Positions 46,016 to 57,400 of a stretch of DNA of 64,000 nucleotides are shown here, in pieces. Both the position numbers and the translations under genes were made by a program. The notes under the pieces were generated by a model. The model saw only the letters and a program-made list of their open reading frames with translations. It did not search any database and was not told the DNA's origin. Positions within the stretch are counted from its first letter, which is position 1; every line of letters starts with the position of its first letter. The stretch comes from Terfezia claveryi (lineage: Eukaryota > Ascomycota > Pezizomycetes > Pezizales > Pezizaceae), in contig WHUX01000013.1 in the NCBI GenBank assembly GCA_015179025.1, positions 620,001-684,000 on the forward strand, given 5' to 3'.

Positions 46016-47140
46016 TCAGAGGGGTCTGTTGCCCAATGGGCATTCACGGGCCATATGCCCCACGACTCCGCATCTGTAGCACTGCAATCTTTTGGCTCGT
46101 TCTTCTGGGGGGCGGCGACGGTTGGCGGAGTGATTCATGGGGCCAGCAGCGGGCCCAGTGGCGGTAGATGCAGTGGTTAGGGGAGTGTCGATAGTGTTGG
46201 TGATAGGGGTGGCTGCGGCTGCCAGAGTCCTTGATGCTGGTCTTGGTGCTGGAGTGATGGGGCGGTACAGGTGTGATTCCCCCTCCAGGGCGCGGCGACG
46301 GGTGTCTATCATATTGCAGAGTGTGGCAAACTCTGCAATAGTAGTGGGTTCTGTGGGGATCATGACGAGGTCGTGCTGGAGGCGATAGGCTAATCCACCT
46401 TTAAGGGCCGCCAACTTAGCGTTTTCATTCCAGGTTACTTCAGCGGCATGCCGTTGGAATTCGGCGAAGTAGGAGGCGAAGTCTCGTATCCCCTGCTGCA
46501 TAGTCCAAAGCTTATGTGCAGCCTCCTCAACCCTGTTGGGGTTGCCAAAGGCGGTCTCGAGGATTGTAATTAGGGATGCCAAGTCAGCAAGGTTTATCTT
46601 GTCATTGTGTACGTATCCTCGTACCAGATCCAGGGCGTCGCCGGTAAGGCAGTTGATGGCAAGGCGGAGTTTATCTTGCTCATTGGTGAAGGAGGAGGCT
46701 TTTAGCCTCAGCTGTGTAAGAAAGGTACGAAGCTTGGACCTGGTTCCATTAAACTTCTGGGGGTTTGAGATCTGAGGGCGTGCTGTACTGTCAACGGGGG
46801 TAGCTCTGGCTAGAGCTGCAATGGCGACTTTGGAGTCATCCAATTCTTGCCGTAGTTTACTGATGGTGTCACCCATAGCATCCCGTTCGCCCGTGAGGTC
46901 TTGTATATGTTGTTGGTCGGCAATCCGTAGTGCCGAGGCTTGGTTGATTTGGGCTGTGAGGCCGGCGACTTGGGTGCGTAGTGAGTCCACCACTGCGCGC
47001 TGGTCTGGCAGGGCGGTGAGGCCATGAAGGAGGGTTCGAGTATGGTTCACGAGCTCGTTCGTGACATCTGTGGTTACCTGAGCTGCTTGCCATTGGGCGA
47101 GCAGGATGCCGACTTCTGGGGGTAGGGTGACAAGGGACAT
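46016..47140 (-). CDS. Gypsy-type retrotransposon Gag protein
   Basis: The ATG at 47140-47138 (context CAGCCATG) gives 374 residues. An in-frame TTG at 47176 lies upstream but is not needed. The N-terminus has coiled-coil-like heptads (VDSLRTQVAGLTAQI, LTGERDAMGDTISKLRQELD). The core is a Retrotrans_gag domain (PQKFNGTRSKLRTFL, LAINCLTGDALDLVRGYV, WTMQQGIRDFASYFAEFQRH, YRLQHDLV). The C-terminal CCHC knuckle is CYRCGVVGHMAREC (C-x2-C-x4-H-x4-C). After the TGA the same frame stays open for about 135 bp until the MITE at 45877. No protease, RT or integrase follows, so the element is truncated. The frame itself is intact, suggesting fairly recent activity or a retained gag. Confidence 0.9.
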   Translation of the reverse strand: MSLVTLPPEVGILLAQWQAAQVTTDVTNELVNHTRTLLHGLTALPDQRAVVDSLRTQVAGLTAQINQASALRIADQQHIQDLTGERDAMGDTISKLRQELDDSKVAIAALARATPVDSTARPQISNPQKFNGTRSKLRTFLTQLRLKASSFTNEQDKLRLAINCLTGDALDLVRGYVHNDKINLADLASLITILETAFGNPNRVEEAAHKLWTMQQGIRDFASYFAEFQRHAAEVTWNENAKLAALKGGLAYRLQHDLVMIPTEPTTIAEFATLCNMIDTRRRALEGESHLYRPITPAPRPASRTLAAAATPITNTIDTPLTTASTATGPAAGPMNHSANRRRPPEERAKRLQCYRCGVVGHMARECPLGNRPL

Positions 47141-47228
47141 GGCTGTGGTGGGCTCAGTGGAGTAATGGAGACGCAACGCAGTGTAACGGGGCTGTGAGTC
47201 GAGGCGGGCCGGGCCCCAGGAGCGCTAC

Positions 47229-47607
47229 TGTGAACAAGGCTATGATATAGGTGTTTCCGAGGAGGGACGTATTGTTATTGTATTTGCTCGGCTAGAATCA
47301 GGACGTTGCGTGAAGGAGAGAAGGAGAGTACAACAGAAGGAACAGACTAAACAGAAGGGACAGTTTGGAATTCTTTTACAGGAAATTCCCGAGGGCCTTT
47401 TTTTTATTTTTTATTTTTATTTTTATTTTTAAATACTTATTACTCCTATGCAGCCCCGTTAGGGGGGCCACGGAAACCCGGTGGATTCAAGGGAAAGGCA
47501 AGTTAATCTGCCAGACCCACGCGGACTAAATACATGAACCAACTAAATTCCCGAGGGCTAGTAGCCCTATTCAATAAAAAATGGCGATTTCATAGCTAGT
47601 TGGCACA
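47229..47607 (-). mobile_element. Probable gypsy LTR, split by a LINE insertion
   Basis: On the minus strand the segment starts TGTGCCAACTAG and ends TTGTTCACA (TG..CA ends), lies directly upstream of gag, and contains the 148-bp LINE fragment. Without that fragment and one copy of its target duplication it is about 217 bp. There is no second LTR in the window for comparison. The start matches the dispersed GTGCCAAC motif. Confidence 0.4.
47397..47544 (-). mobile_element. LINE 3' fragment (148 bp) with 14-bp target duplication
   Basis: Minus-oriented LINE tail (GGCAGATTAACTTGCC, then GAATCCACCGGGTTTCC, then AATAAGTATTTAAAAATA and an A-rich tail). It is flanked by a perfect 14-bp duplication AAATTCCCGAGGGC at 47383-47396 and 47545-47558. 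It shows insertion into the gypsy LTR, hence LINE activity after that LTR arrived. Confidence 0.92.
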
Positions 47608-48666
47608 AGCCGCTCGCCTATAATCGATGGGCTGTGACACAAAGTATCTAGTTACGATACAAGATTATCTCAACCCCGGGGACCATAAATCTCTACTCGT
47701 CTACGTATTCATCGTATTTTACTTTAATACTCATCCTCTAATCACTTCAACCAACTCGTCACTTGTAATGCTATTCCGCTCTCCTACTTTACACGCTCTA
47801 CTATGGTACTTGCCCTTATGGTAGGAACAATACTTGCAACGATCTAAATCGAAAGCTCTTGACAGTCTCTCAAAATATACAAGAACAATAATGTACTATA
47901 GAACATATGGCTTCTCCAAGTGCTGTGAAGCGTCTGGCCTCTGCCACCAGATACCTCCGATGCTCTTGGAAGTGCCGCGGGTGGGTAACTTTGATAAATT
48001 GAGAAAATGGTAATCTTCCGGCATGACAGGATTGGACCACGTTGGTTACATCAAGGTTGAAGCCACCAGTCGACTGTATGAGCGGCGATCATGTTATCCA
48101 GAATTTATGTATCTTGAAGGAGACCGCCGGCGAGTTGTTGGAGGATATAGATGTGTAAAGATATGTCGGATCACAAGCCCTCTAGTTACTTTAAATAGTT
48201 TCTCTTCTTTTACTAATCATCTTTGCACTTCAATGACTGTGCAATTGGTTTCGTTGTGATTCGCTAAATGGAGGAAGACTACAGAAGAGAGTACCTAGGA
48301 AATGAGCCATTTGACATGAAGATTACGTTTCTAGGTTGTCATATTTTCTTCATCCACTAATCTGGTGTTTTTTGAAGTCGCAGCTGATTATTAAGATATA
48401 ATGATCAGGAATTGTACGAGGTATTCTGTCCCCAAAGGGTAGCCTGGTTCCCCAAACAAAGTGCGATGTGTTTTGAGATTGACTATCTTCTTAAGCGCAC
48501 CAAATAGTTCCTATATGACTATCTTGTAAATTCATGTTTTCCGAAAATCAGCATAGAGGCAGGCACATTTGGCAATTTTTGCTCATTTTCGCAGTCTCAT
48601 TTAGGGGTATGTATGTTCTGGGCCGCTCGCGGGCATCGGCCGCCTGCGGGCAGCATACAAACTGTC
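47608..48666. other. Intergenic region, no recognisable gene
   Basis: About 1 kb with short frames only. A GC-rich patch (GGCCGCTCGCGGGC and GGCCGCCTGCGGGC) lies at about 48621-48650, just outside the inverted-repeat element. Confidence 0.55.
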
Positions 48667-49760
48667 CCGGCCGCGGGCAATTAATATAATTCCTCAATTT
48701 GGTAAATCTCAATCGAACAAAACATTCTGCGACACTCAAAAAACACCCTAAGAAGTTATTTTGACCGCCCTATCCACATCATATACCCTTCCTGTTGATT
48801 AGTGGGAGACGGCAGACATTGAACAAGGAAAAATTACCTCAAGCCCTTCAGATGGTGAAGTACATGCTGGCGACGTTAACAACTCATCACTGCATCTCTG
48901 ATGATGAATGGAATAGGGAAGAGGATATTAAGTTTACTGCTGCCCTAAAAATCCGCAACCCTATCCAATGGGTATTTGGAAATTAGTTTCTTATCTGCGG
49001 GGTTCTTATTGACGGGGCCTTATTGCTCAGGCTATATTGACCATCTTATGCTGAATATCGATACGCTATGTGGAATTCAGTGAAATTTGGAGCAATCATA
49101 ATTATAATGTTTTTTGTCTACATCTTGATTGATTTTTATACTAGAAAAAATCCAGGCTATTCCTCACTTATAAAATCCAGGTCAGGTGCAAAGCGGTACG
49201 TTCTTAATAACAGGTACTGTTTTATATGCAAATTTCTAAGCTACTCCAAGTTCTTTATTTTAAACCAAAACGAAGCAGGTTCTACCTAGAATTATACAAC
49301 AGGTAGAGGGTATTTTACAGCGTTGTGGATCAAATGGCACAATGCTACAACAAACCTCATACTTTTGCAGTTTGATATTGCTAAACCCGATAACCTTTAC
49401 CCAACTACTGACCTTAGGTACGAGCTTAGAGTTTGATAATACTCTAACTGCTCAGTAAACCACAGTTCACCAGGTATTTATAACTACCGGTGTTGCGAAA
49501 ACTTCTACTCTAATTGTTGTCGCCGATACTTTAAGAATAATCTGAAATGCTTAATTTATTAACATACGAAATTATCAACAGATCATGACTATATTGCTCT
49601 AGCTGAACCAAATCGGAATGTTAGAGGGGGGTCTAATCGACTGGGAAATCAATGAATCTGTTGCAGTCGTTGGGAAATTATCAATTCTTTTTTTTTTCTA
49701 GTAAATCAGTAGTTTATCAATATACCAAATTGAGTAATTATATAAATTGCCCGCGGCCGG
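48667..49760. mobile_element. 1.1-kb element bounded by 36-bp inverted repeats
   Basis: The reverse complement of 48667-48702 and the sequence 49725-49760 agree at 34 of 36 positions (beginning CCAAATTGAG on the inner side and ending TTGCCCGCGGCCGG on the outer side). GC-rich ends around an AT-rich interior fit a non-autonomous DNA transposon. The 8-bp flanks (AAACTGTC and CACAATGT) do not match. The interior has no recognisable transposase. Confidence 0.65.
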
Positions 49761-51274
49761 CACAATGTTCAGGGCCGTTACGGAATTCTGGCTATTCCCG
49801 AATGGCATATATATATGTTCACTCCGGGTATACCTCTCTACGAGAGGTTGTGCCAACCAGACTACCGAGTATATATATGAAGGCCGATTGAGAGGAAATT
49901 GGGTCTTTATTCATACACAAAATATATGTCATAAGGAAACTCCACTTGCTCAATCCCATTGCCCTGAATTAGTATCCTGCGCCAGTGTGGCAATCAGCAG
50001 TACAAGCACCCTTTTTTTTTGCATTGGCAGCATTCAAATCTTTTGCTTGAGTACAGCATTTGCCTGATCCATTAATCCTTGTGTTTGTGGATGGCGTGGT
50101 TGCCCACGTATTAATGGAATTCTAAGATATTCAACAACGAGAATTAACTCCCCCTTAAACACTGTAATTCTTATTGATGGTAGCATAGGTTTTCTGCTTT
50201 CCTGCATGCAGTAACAATATCATGAACATTGGGATAATATCAAATGCATCATGCTCTAAAATCACTTGTTTCTAATTCTTATTTTTGCCAGCAATAACAA
50301 ATACAGTGTATCATTGCGCACTCATATTCATTTAATGCCTTCCATCGCAGCGTAATTGCTGGCAAATCACCTGCACGGGGCCTTCAGGTTTGGGTCCCGG
50401 AGGTATGCTTTGATTTTGGGATACCTAGTCCCTGTTAGCCAGTGTTTACAATAAATTTTAGGGAATTACTTCTCTCAAAGGTCAACTGAGATTTGTTGCT
50501 TATCGTATGCAAATACTTGCTACCGGCAGCACCAGAGAATACATCAAGTGCCTTGCAGAAGGAGAAGCACCTAGGGAATGAAACCTTTTCTAGGTCAATC
50601 CTGCCATTATCTTCTGCAACTGACTTTGGTCAAGCAATGCGATGGTAGAACTGTGATTTCTCGTGATCAAGCAAAGCGTTGGTGAGAATTGTAGTGTTGC
50701 ATGTGGGTTGTGGGTTTGCAATCCATACCACGATGTTGCGGATTGCCAGTGGCAAGGCACAGGTGCGAAAGATCTTAATTCCGTAGCGACCTGGGCAATT
50801 GCGAAATCCGGGCCATTCCAGGATAGCATGGGCCATTCCGGTATATGTATTCTGGATTCCCTAACGGCCCTGAATATATATAGTTTTTGGAAAAAGGTCC
50901 TTGCGATATGTACATAATAGACCTGAGGCGGACTAAGCAGCACCGCCATATTGAGGGATTGCCAACCGAACGCGCGGTTAAGAGCATTGAGGTAGCCGAA
51001 GAATGATGCTTAGAGGGCCTTGAGTTGACTGGCACCTGAGATTATCTCAATGCATGCTGCTAAGACCGCCTCAGTTTTGACCTTTTTCCTGGGACTGTAG
51101 GTAATTGCTTCTATAGTCATTGATATCATGTGTGACAGTGTGACAGTTCCCAATATTTCAACATGAGGTAACGTAGTTTATTTGTTGTAGGTAGTCTGGT
51201 TATGTTGTAGGAGTCCACAGCGTTGACACATTCTAGTTGTATGTGCGCTTGAGTTAAGTTTTGTTTCCTGCGCT
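49761..51274. other. Intergenic region, no recognisable gene
   Basis: About 1.5 kb. The exact dispersed 15-mer is at 49850-49864 (-), directly beside a small hairpin ACCTCTC-TAC-GAGAGGT at 49832-49848 (approximate loop). No domain is seen in any frame. Confidence 0.55.
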
Positions 51275-51335
51275 TTTTCATTTTTTAAATACTCATTAGT
51301 CATAAGTATGCGTCCCAATAAGGGGACCATGATGA
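51275..51335 (-). mobile_element. Short LINE 3' tail fragment
   Basis: TTTTTTAAATACTCATTAGT and CCCAATAAGGGGACCATGA match the terminal part of the LINE, immediately beside the larger copy B, as if one copy had landed next to another. Confidence 0.7.
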
Positions 51336-51361
51336 TTGTTTCCTCATCTGGCATTCCTGTA

Positions 51362-52260
51362 TTTTTTTTTTTTTTTAAAATACTTGTTACTCTTATTCAA
51401 TCCCAGTAAGGGGACCATGAAGAGCCACTCGGAAACCCGAGTGGATTCAGGAAAAGGCAAGTTAATCTGCCAGGTCCGGCGCGCAGAAAGCAGAAGATAG
51501 ATACATGTGTGCCCAAAAGCGATGAAATAGAATGGACTGACGCGGAGCTCCCATGCTGTCATTAACCGCCTAAATGGCAGATGACCCCGGGGGGCCTGAC
51601 TGAAGCCCTCGCCAAAAGAAATACCAGAAGAGATGTGTTGAGTGTGAAGGGAAATCGTAAGTGCTACCAGCCAGCTAAGGCCAGCCCATCCTAGCATGGA
51701 TGGATGTTAAAATCGCCGTGTCTTGTCTCGCCAGCAGTCCTGCTTTTTACACATCCCCGTGCCTCCTACCTGCCATCCGCTTGTACAGAAAGCCGAAGAA
51801 AGCTTCAACGGCATCCCAATTGTCCTCCTCCTCTTCTTCAATCCAGATTGGGTGGTCGAGATCCTCCCAGTCTTTGATGCTGCCTAAAGCTTGTCTGTGA
51901 TCGTGCAGAAGAGGGCAGTCAAAGACCAAGTGCCGGCCATCTTGGGAGTGATGACCGCAGGGACAGGTGCTGGATTCCGCCTTACCGATCTTATGGAGCC
52001 AGGCTCGTTGAGGCCCCTTGTCTGTACGACACCAGGTGTATGCGGAGGGGGCGTGGCGATTCCAAGTTGTCCTTTTGATGCCAAACCCTGCTGCCGTGCG
52101 AGCCCGGCTTCTTATGGCTTTCGAGGCCTGTCTGATCCCACCTTCTGTCACCATCGAGTCTGAGCAGGAGAGCTGGCCGAGGGCGGAAGCAAAAGCTGCT
52201 AGCTGGTCTGCCTTCTCATTCCTATTAAACTCGTTATATCCACTTCTCTCAAATGAGCAA
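51362..52260 (-). mobile_element. 5'-truncated LINE copy B with ORF2 C-terminus
   Basis: Reading leftward, an open stretch beginning near 52260 encodes the end of an RNase H domain (NEFNRNEKADQLAAFA). It is followed from 52154 by AYTWCRTDKGPQRAWLHKIG and the Cys/His motif CPCGHHSQDGRHLVFDC (C-x-C-x8-H-x4-C), then SIKDWEDLDHPIWI and FFGFLYKRM, stopping at 51747. About 385 bp of 3' untranslated sequence ends in an A-run (51362-51376 on plus as T). RNase H plus a C-terminal Cys/His motif fits Tad1-like fungal LINEs. The RT and endonuclease are missing. No convincing target duplication was found. Confidence 0.88.
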
Positions 52261-53410
52261 CAGAGAGACTGACATCTAAAAGCTTGTTTGGGTATGTCCG
52301 ATTTAGAAAGAAGGAAAAGTTTTTAAGCACTTTAATATAAATCTAACCTTCGACGTCTTCATTTTGTCCACCAAAGACTTTGAACGCCAATAAAAATGTG
52401 CATGTGCGCCGGCGCCTTCCAATTTGTCCGACCCATATTTACCCTTCCTTACTATAGCAATCCCTGCTGGACGACTTTGACCATGTTCGAATCTCCTTCT
52501 CCTCCCACGCTCACATCGAAGCATTCAACCTTGTTCTTCGATTATACAAGTTCCTCTACCCCTGCTCTTGCAACTGCTGCTGCTGCCAGGCACGGTTAAG
52601 AGGACATGTATATGGTTGAGACCGAGGATTTGGTCTATTGGGTGGAATGTGGAATATATGTCTGTGGACTGAGGTTAAGCGGAATAACTGTGTTAGAACT
52701 TAGATGTAATGAGCTCAGGAGGGGTGAAGCTTTTAGAGAGCTTGGAGGAGTTGGACTCAAATAGGAAGAGATTGATGAGGGGATTGAAGCTAGGAGGGAG
52801 AAGGAGAAGCAGTCGGAAGAGGATATTGTGATTGAGAAAGATGAAGTCCTTGGAAGATGAGAAGCTTGAGAAAAATGAGTGAGATCAGCGTTTCTCGAGG
52901 AAGATGTATGCGAGGATGAGCCGATGATGCATGGGAGGCTACGCCTGGGCACGAGCCGGCTCGATATTTGACAGTAAGGCTCGAGGCGGCTCGAGCTTCA
53001 AGAAAGGCAGACTCGAGCTTTTTCACACACGTGCGTGTGAGGAGCAAAAGGTCGAGGTCGAAGACGAACGAGTAGAGCTGTGGCAATGAGGAGGAGGATT
53101 AGGAGTGATTCGACAGGGCCATACCAGGGCCCGTGGGCTGCGAATGGTAGGGGCGCCGGCGCCGGGAGAAGTGAGGGCAGACCTAGGGGCATTCTGGAGT
53201 CCGCATAAGACCTAGAGCGGGCTTCGCAAGGAACGGCGTGTGAGTGTTGGACAGAGCCGTCAACGCTCGGGTCAGGCCTGGGCACCAATCCTTACATGGC
53301 GCAGCGAGCACCGAAGAGTGGGCTATGCCTTGTGACTTGTGATGAGAGGGAAGGCTGGTTTATAACCTTTATTCGGTTTGATCCCTCGAGTCCGCGTATT
53401 ACTGGCACGA
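52261..53410. other. Intergenic region with possible hAT-type ends
   Basis: About 1.1 kb. GCCTGGGCACGAGCCGGCTC at about 52947 with nearby GGCTCGAG repeats to about 53012, and CAGGCCTGGGCACC near 53274, resemble hAT termini and subterminal repeats. They are in the same orientation, so no paired element can be drawn. No gene is called. Confidence 0.4.
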
Positions 53411-53467
53411 ACTATGGCCCCCCCAACGGGGCCGCATAGGCAGTAACTAGTTTTTTTTAAAAAAAAA
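53411..53467 (+). mobile_element. Very short LINE 3' end (57 bp) with 10-bp target duplication
   Basis: Matches only the last part of the LINE tail (GGCCCCCCCAACGGGGCCGC, ATAGGCAGTAACTAG and an A-run). The 10-bp sequence ACTGGCACGA flanks it at 53401-53410 and 53468-53477. Confidence 0.82.
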
Positions 53468-53477
53468 ACTGGCACGA

Positions 53478-54453
53478 CCTGAGGTCTTCGGCAGACCCTC
53501 AATCAAGCCTGGCTAAAGAGCTTCCGTTGAAAGTGGCAGGCCCTAGGTATCATCACATGGCATCATCAGTACGATATGTGGTGGGGCCAGCTGCCCGGAG
53601 ATACCACGAACCTAATACTTAATGAAGGTACAGTACTAGAAGGCTCTGAATGGGTCCCTGGAGGATAGTCTGGCCTGGACGTACATTTTACCTCCATGTT
53701 TTTCCTTCTTCTGGCGCTTTCCTTCAATTTATTATTACTCACGTTCAGCCAATCTACATTATGAACACAGCCATATCTAGGCAGGTAGGTAGATAAGGTG
53801 TAGTCCCAACCATGCGTGGTACTTGGAGATACGCGGGGTTGAGTAGTTGTAGTCTCGGCACCAGTAGTTGGAGATGGATAGTTCACTCATCGGGTATGAG
53901 ACTACCCTCGTCAAGGTGAAATTATGTAGTCTGGTTGGTCTGTGTACAAGGAATGAAGGTCATATTCAAGGTACATAAGTACTCGAGCCCGGTGGCCTCG
54001 CTTTGGGCCTTGACTTTGCCCGAGTATTGCCTATCTTATAATCAGCCCGGGCTGACTATCCGCCGTTGTTCCATTCAGTAGTCTTAGTGGCCCGCCCGTA
54101 TCGTACGATCCCGAGATGTAGATCTGTGGCCCGACTTTGCAGATACAGATAACAATGTTTGTTTTGCTTCCTTATCAGAGGACGATGAAAAACAAACAGA
54201 GGCCAAAGGGTTTCCTTAGCCCCGGCCGCCTGCCCGGCCTGTGAGGGGTAGTGCAACCAGCCTACTGCCCGCTCCCCCCCTCTTCCTTGCTCTTCCTCCT
54301 TCTTCTTCTTCCGACGTCAATACACCTCCACCACATTTCACCGAAACAAAAGCAAACATCTCAACCTGCACGCCCAACCTACTCGTTTCCACAGCGATAC
54401 TCTCGGCCAGTGCTTACTTCAACTTTGAAGTTCTTCTCGGCCAGCCCTCCACC
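53478..54453. other. Upstream region of the F-box gene
   Basis: About 1 kb. A partial dispersed 15-mer is at 53927-53939. The last 170 bp are a CT-rich leader (CTCCTTCTTCTTCTTCC-like, about 54270-54315), typical of fungal promoters and leaders. Confidence 0.5.
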
Positions 54454-57400
54454 ATGTCGTTCCGACGTGGCAGAACTCGCAACTATGGAGAACTATCCCA
54501 GGCGGGCAGCGCCAACAACCACCAGTCCGACGAGCGTTCACTCTCCCCTGACCATCGTCTGGCTCCATCGAATCCTGTCCGTTTTCGTTCCCAGACGGTC
54601 CGTCCAAGAACTCCTACTACAGCCAGCAGCGATTCACAGTCGGTTTCAGGTGTAGGCTCAACAATTGCATCAGAAAGCAGGACCGTTTCAGCATCGAGCA
54701 CCAGGAGTGCGGCTTCCAGCACCACTCTTACACTTTCTCCATCCCCAACATTCCCTCCAAACTTGGCGACAGCTCGGCTTAGAATCGCCTCAAATTCCTC
54801 TGTCCATTCTTTAGCCTCGGTCGAGTCGGTCGAATCTTACCTTGTCGGCCCAATGGTCTACCGTCAAGGGTTTTCTCCACTTGAGACATGTCTTCCAGTG
54901 TACCCCGTTATCAGCCAAGTTCTTAAATACCTGAGCAGCAGAGACATCTTTTCTCTGTACGTGGTCTCCAAAACGTTTGAAGCCTACTTGAGTAGCACCT
55001 ACAGTAGCAGCTGGAGCGAACTGGTTTTATGCAAGGAGAGACACTGGATCTCGTGTGTCTACAGACCGCAAACGGCAAGGGAGAGAGTGGAGCTCGAGGC
55101 TGTTTATCGAACCGTCCGACAATATGTCTATTGGAAGATTGACGAAGAACAGCGAGTATTGAAGGAGGTGAGGGACAAATATGATCACGAGGTGGCATTC
55201 ATTCTTAATAGGGAGTTGAATCTCGGGAGTAAGTTTGTGAGTGGTGGACTGCGCAGGATGCTCGACATCAAAAATCAGAAGGAGAGGATTGTGCGCCGCA
55301 GCATTATCGGCGGCAGCAAGATAATTTTCGGGCCCGGCGAGATCGCCTACAGGAGGGAGATCACCCTCCCACGGCTTTTCTTCAACAAAGGTGTGCATGC
55401 AAATCACCTCACCAGGGCCTTGGTTTTCGCAGCAACACAACTCCGACGCGCCGTCAATCCTCAGAATATGAATCCATTGCAATTCGTCAAGACACTGGTT
55501 ATTGATGGGTCGAATATCGATATGCCCTCCCTGGTGGCTGCTTTGGATTTGTCTCAGGTTAGCGGACAAGGACGTTTGGAGTCTTTGAGTGCATGCGCAT
55601 GCAGTAACCTGAATTTGGTGCGCTGGGCCAGATATTTGGAAACCAACCCCAGGGCACTTGGGCAGCTTAAATCGCTAAGGGTAAGTACTCTAGTATATTC
55701 AAGATGGTCGTTAGTTGTACCTGGTTACTGACATATACTGTAGATTTATCCTAGCGAGCATTTCCCAATTGCACCTTTTCACTATGATGCGACAAAATCT
55801 CTTATACGCCTATACCGCCGTGGGAATGTCCCCCACGACCACCATAATCCCCCCCAGTTCCCCGCAATATTGACTCTTGAAGAACATCTCAATATCACGA
55901 TGCCGCTCATCACCTCAAATTCTCCCAATGATCCGATCAACACTCCTGGTCTCGAACCCCAAAAACTCCGTGCCAATAACCTTATAGCATCCCGCTTCAG
56001 TCTCTGTGATGCACATGAGGTTCAACGGAGGCTCTACGGTCGATGGATGGGAGGTCCTTATATTTCACATCTCCATCCGGCACTTAAGATTATGGCAATT
56101 TGCCAGGCTAGGGGAATTCAGTTGAACTTCAACCTGTGTGCCTCTGGATCAAAGTGTTTCGGATGGAGACTGGTTAGAGAGAGAAGAGCGGTTGGGAAGG
56201 TGGCTGCAGATGAAGACCGAGGATTTACTATGCATGCTACAAACACAGATCCAAACAATATTGGGACACATGTCATTGGTTCCAGGATCAGAGGGGAGAA
56301 AAGTGGAACTAAGGAATGTGCATGCTGTGGCGCTTGGGAATGGGCTACTAGTAATCAAGCTAGAAAACCGGGGTGGCTTATAAAGGCTCTGGGGCTTCCC
56401 GCAGCTGAGAACTGGGTCATAGAAGAGAATGGTTGTATTTCCTTGCTAGAGCCCCTTAATCCAGGGGTTAAGGTATCGTTTCGAATGATCTTTGGTCCCG
56501 ATATTCCATTTCAGGAAACTGGTAACAATGTATACGACCGTGAGGAACACCGATGCAAGGAGTTAATGAAAGACGTGGGAGGGGTTAAGATTCCAGTTCT
56601 ATTGAAGAGAACGGAAATATGGGCTATGGACAACTTCGGGAACTTAGCGGCGTTGATGAATGTCTGCCATGAATGGTACCCATACCCAGCTGGATGTGGA
56701 GCTGGTGGTATTTGCAATGATTGTGAGGTGAATCTCACATGCTGGGGGTGCGGAAAGTACGTTTCCCCATCTAGCCTTTTTTGCTTTTTGTCAATAATCC
56801 ATGCTAATTGTTGATTCTTTTGGAAGATTCTACTGTCAAATTTGCACATTTGCACCAAATGTCAGGCGCGCGACCATGTGTGACCTACCAATACATCTAA
56901 GGGTGTTGTGTCCGGATCGAAAACATGGCCCTCTGTGCAGTGACTGCTCTCCAAAGTTCAATACAACTTGCGGGGATTGCCGCGGCGTATTCTGCAATAT
57001 CTGTTACCCCGGTGGTATAAAGCTCCAGAAAAAGCGCAATGACCCTTATAGGCCTTCTAACTCCGAGGCCGACGACATCTGGGAAGAGTGGGATAATACC
57101 GATCAGCATGGGAGAGAAATTAACGCTATTGGGAGAGATGAAGACCGCCCACCGAGTGAGCCGGAGGAATGGGATATTGCGGCCAGTACACAGGAAATTG
57201 AAGCTGCTAATGAAGCAGAAAACGCCCAGTTGCTTGTGGTCCAGGGAGAAGCGGGGCAGGTTATAACCACAGTTGGGGATGTCGTAAGCCAATTGCAAGA
57301 AATGAGAGTCAGAATCGGAGATACCGGAGCGCTGGATTTGAGTGCTCAACACGTGTCACTAGATCATCATGCTAATCATGAGGACGAAAATGCCATGGAC

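Noticed and set aside
54241..54453. N-terminal extension of the F-box protein
   Set aside because: The extension begins at a non-ATG codon and is CT-rich leader-like sequence; the ATG at 54454 has a strong context.
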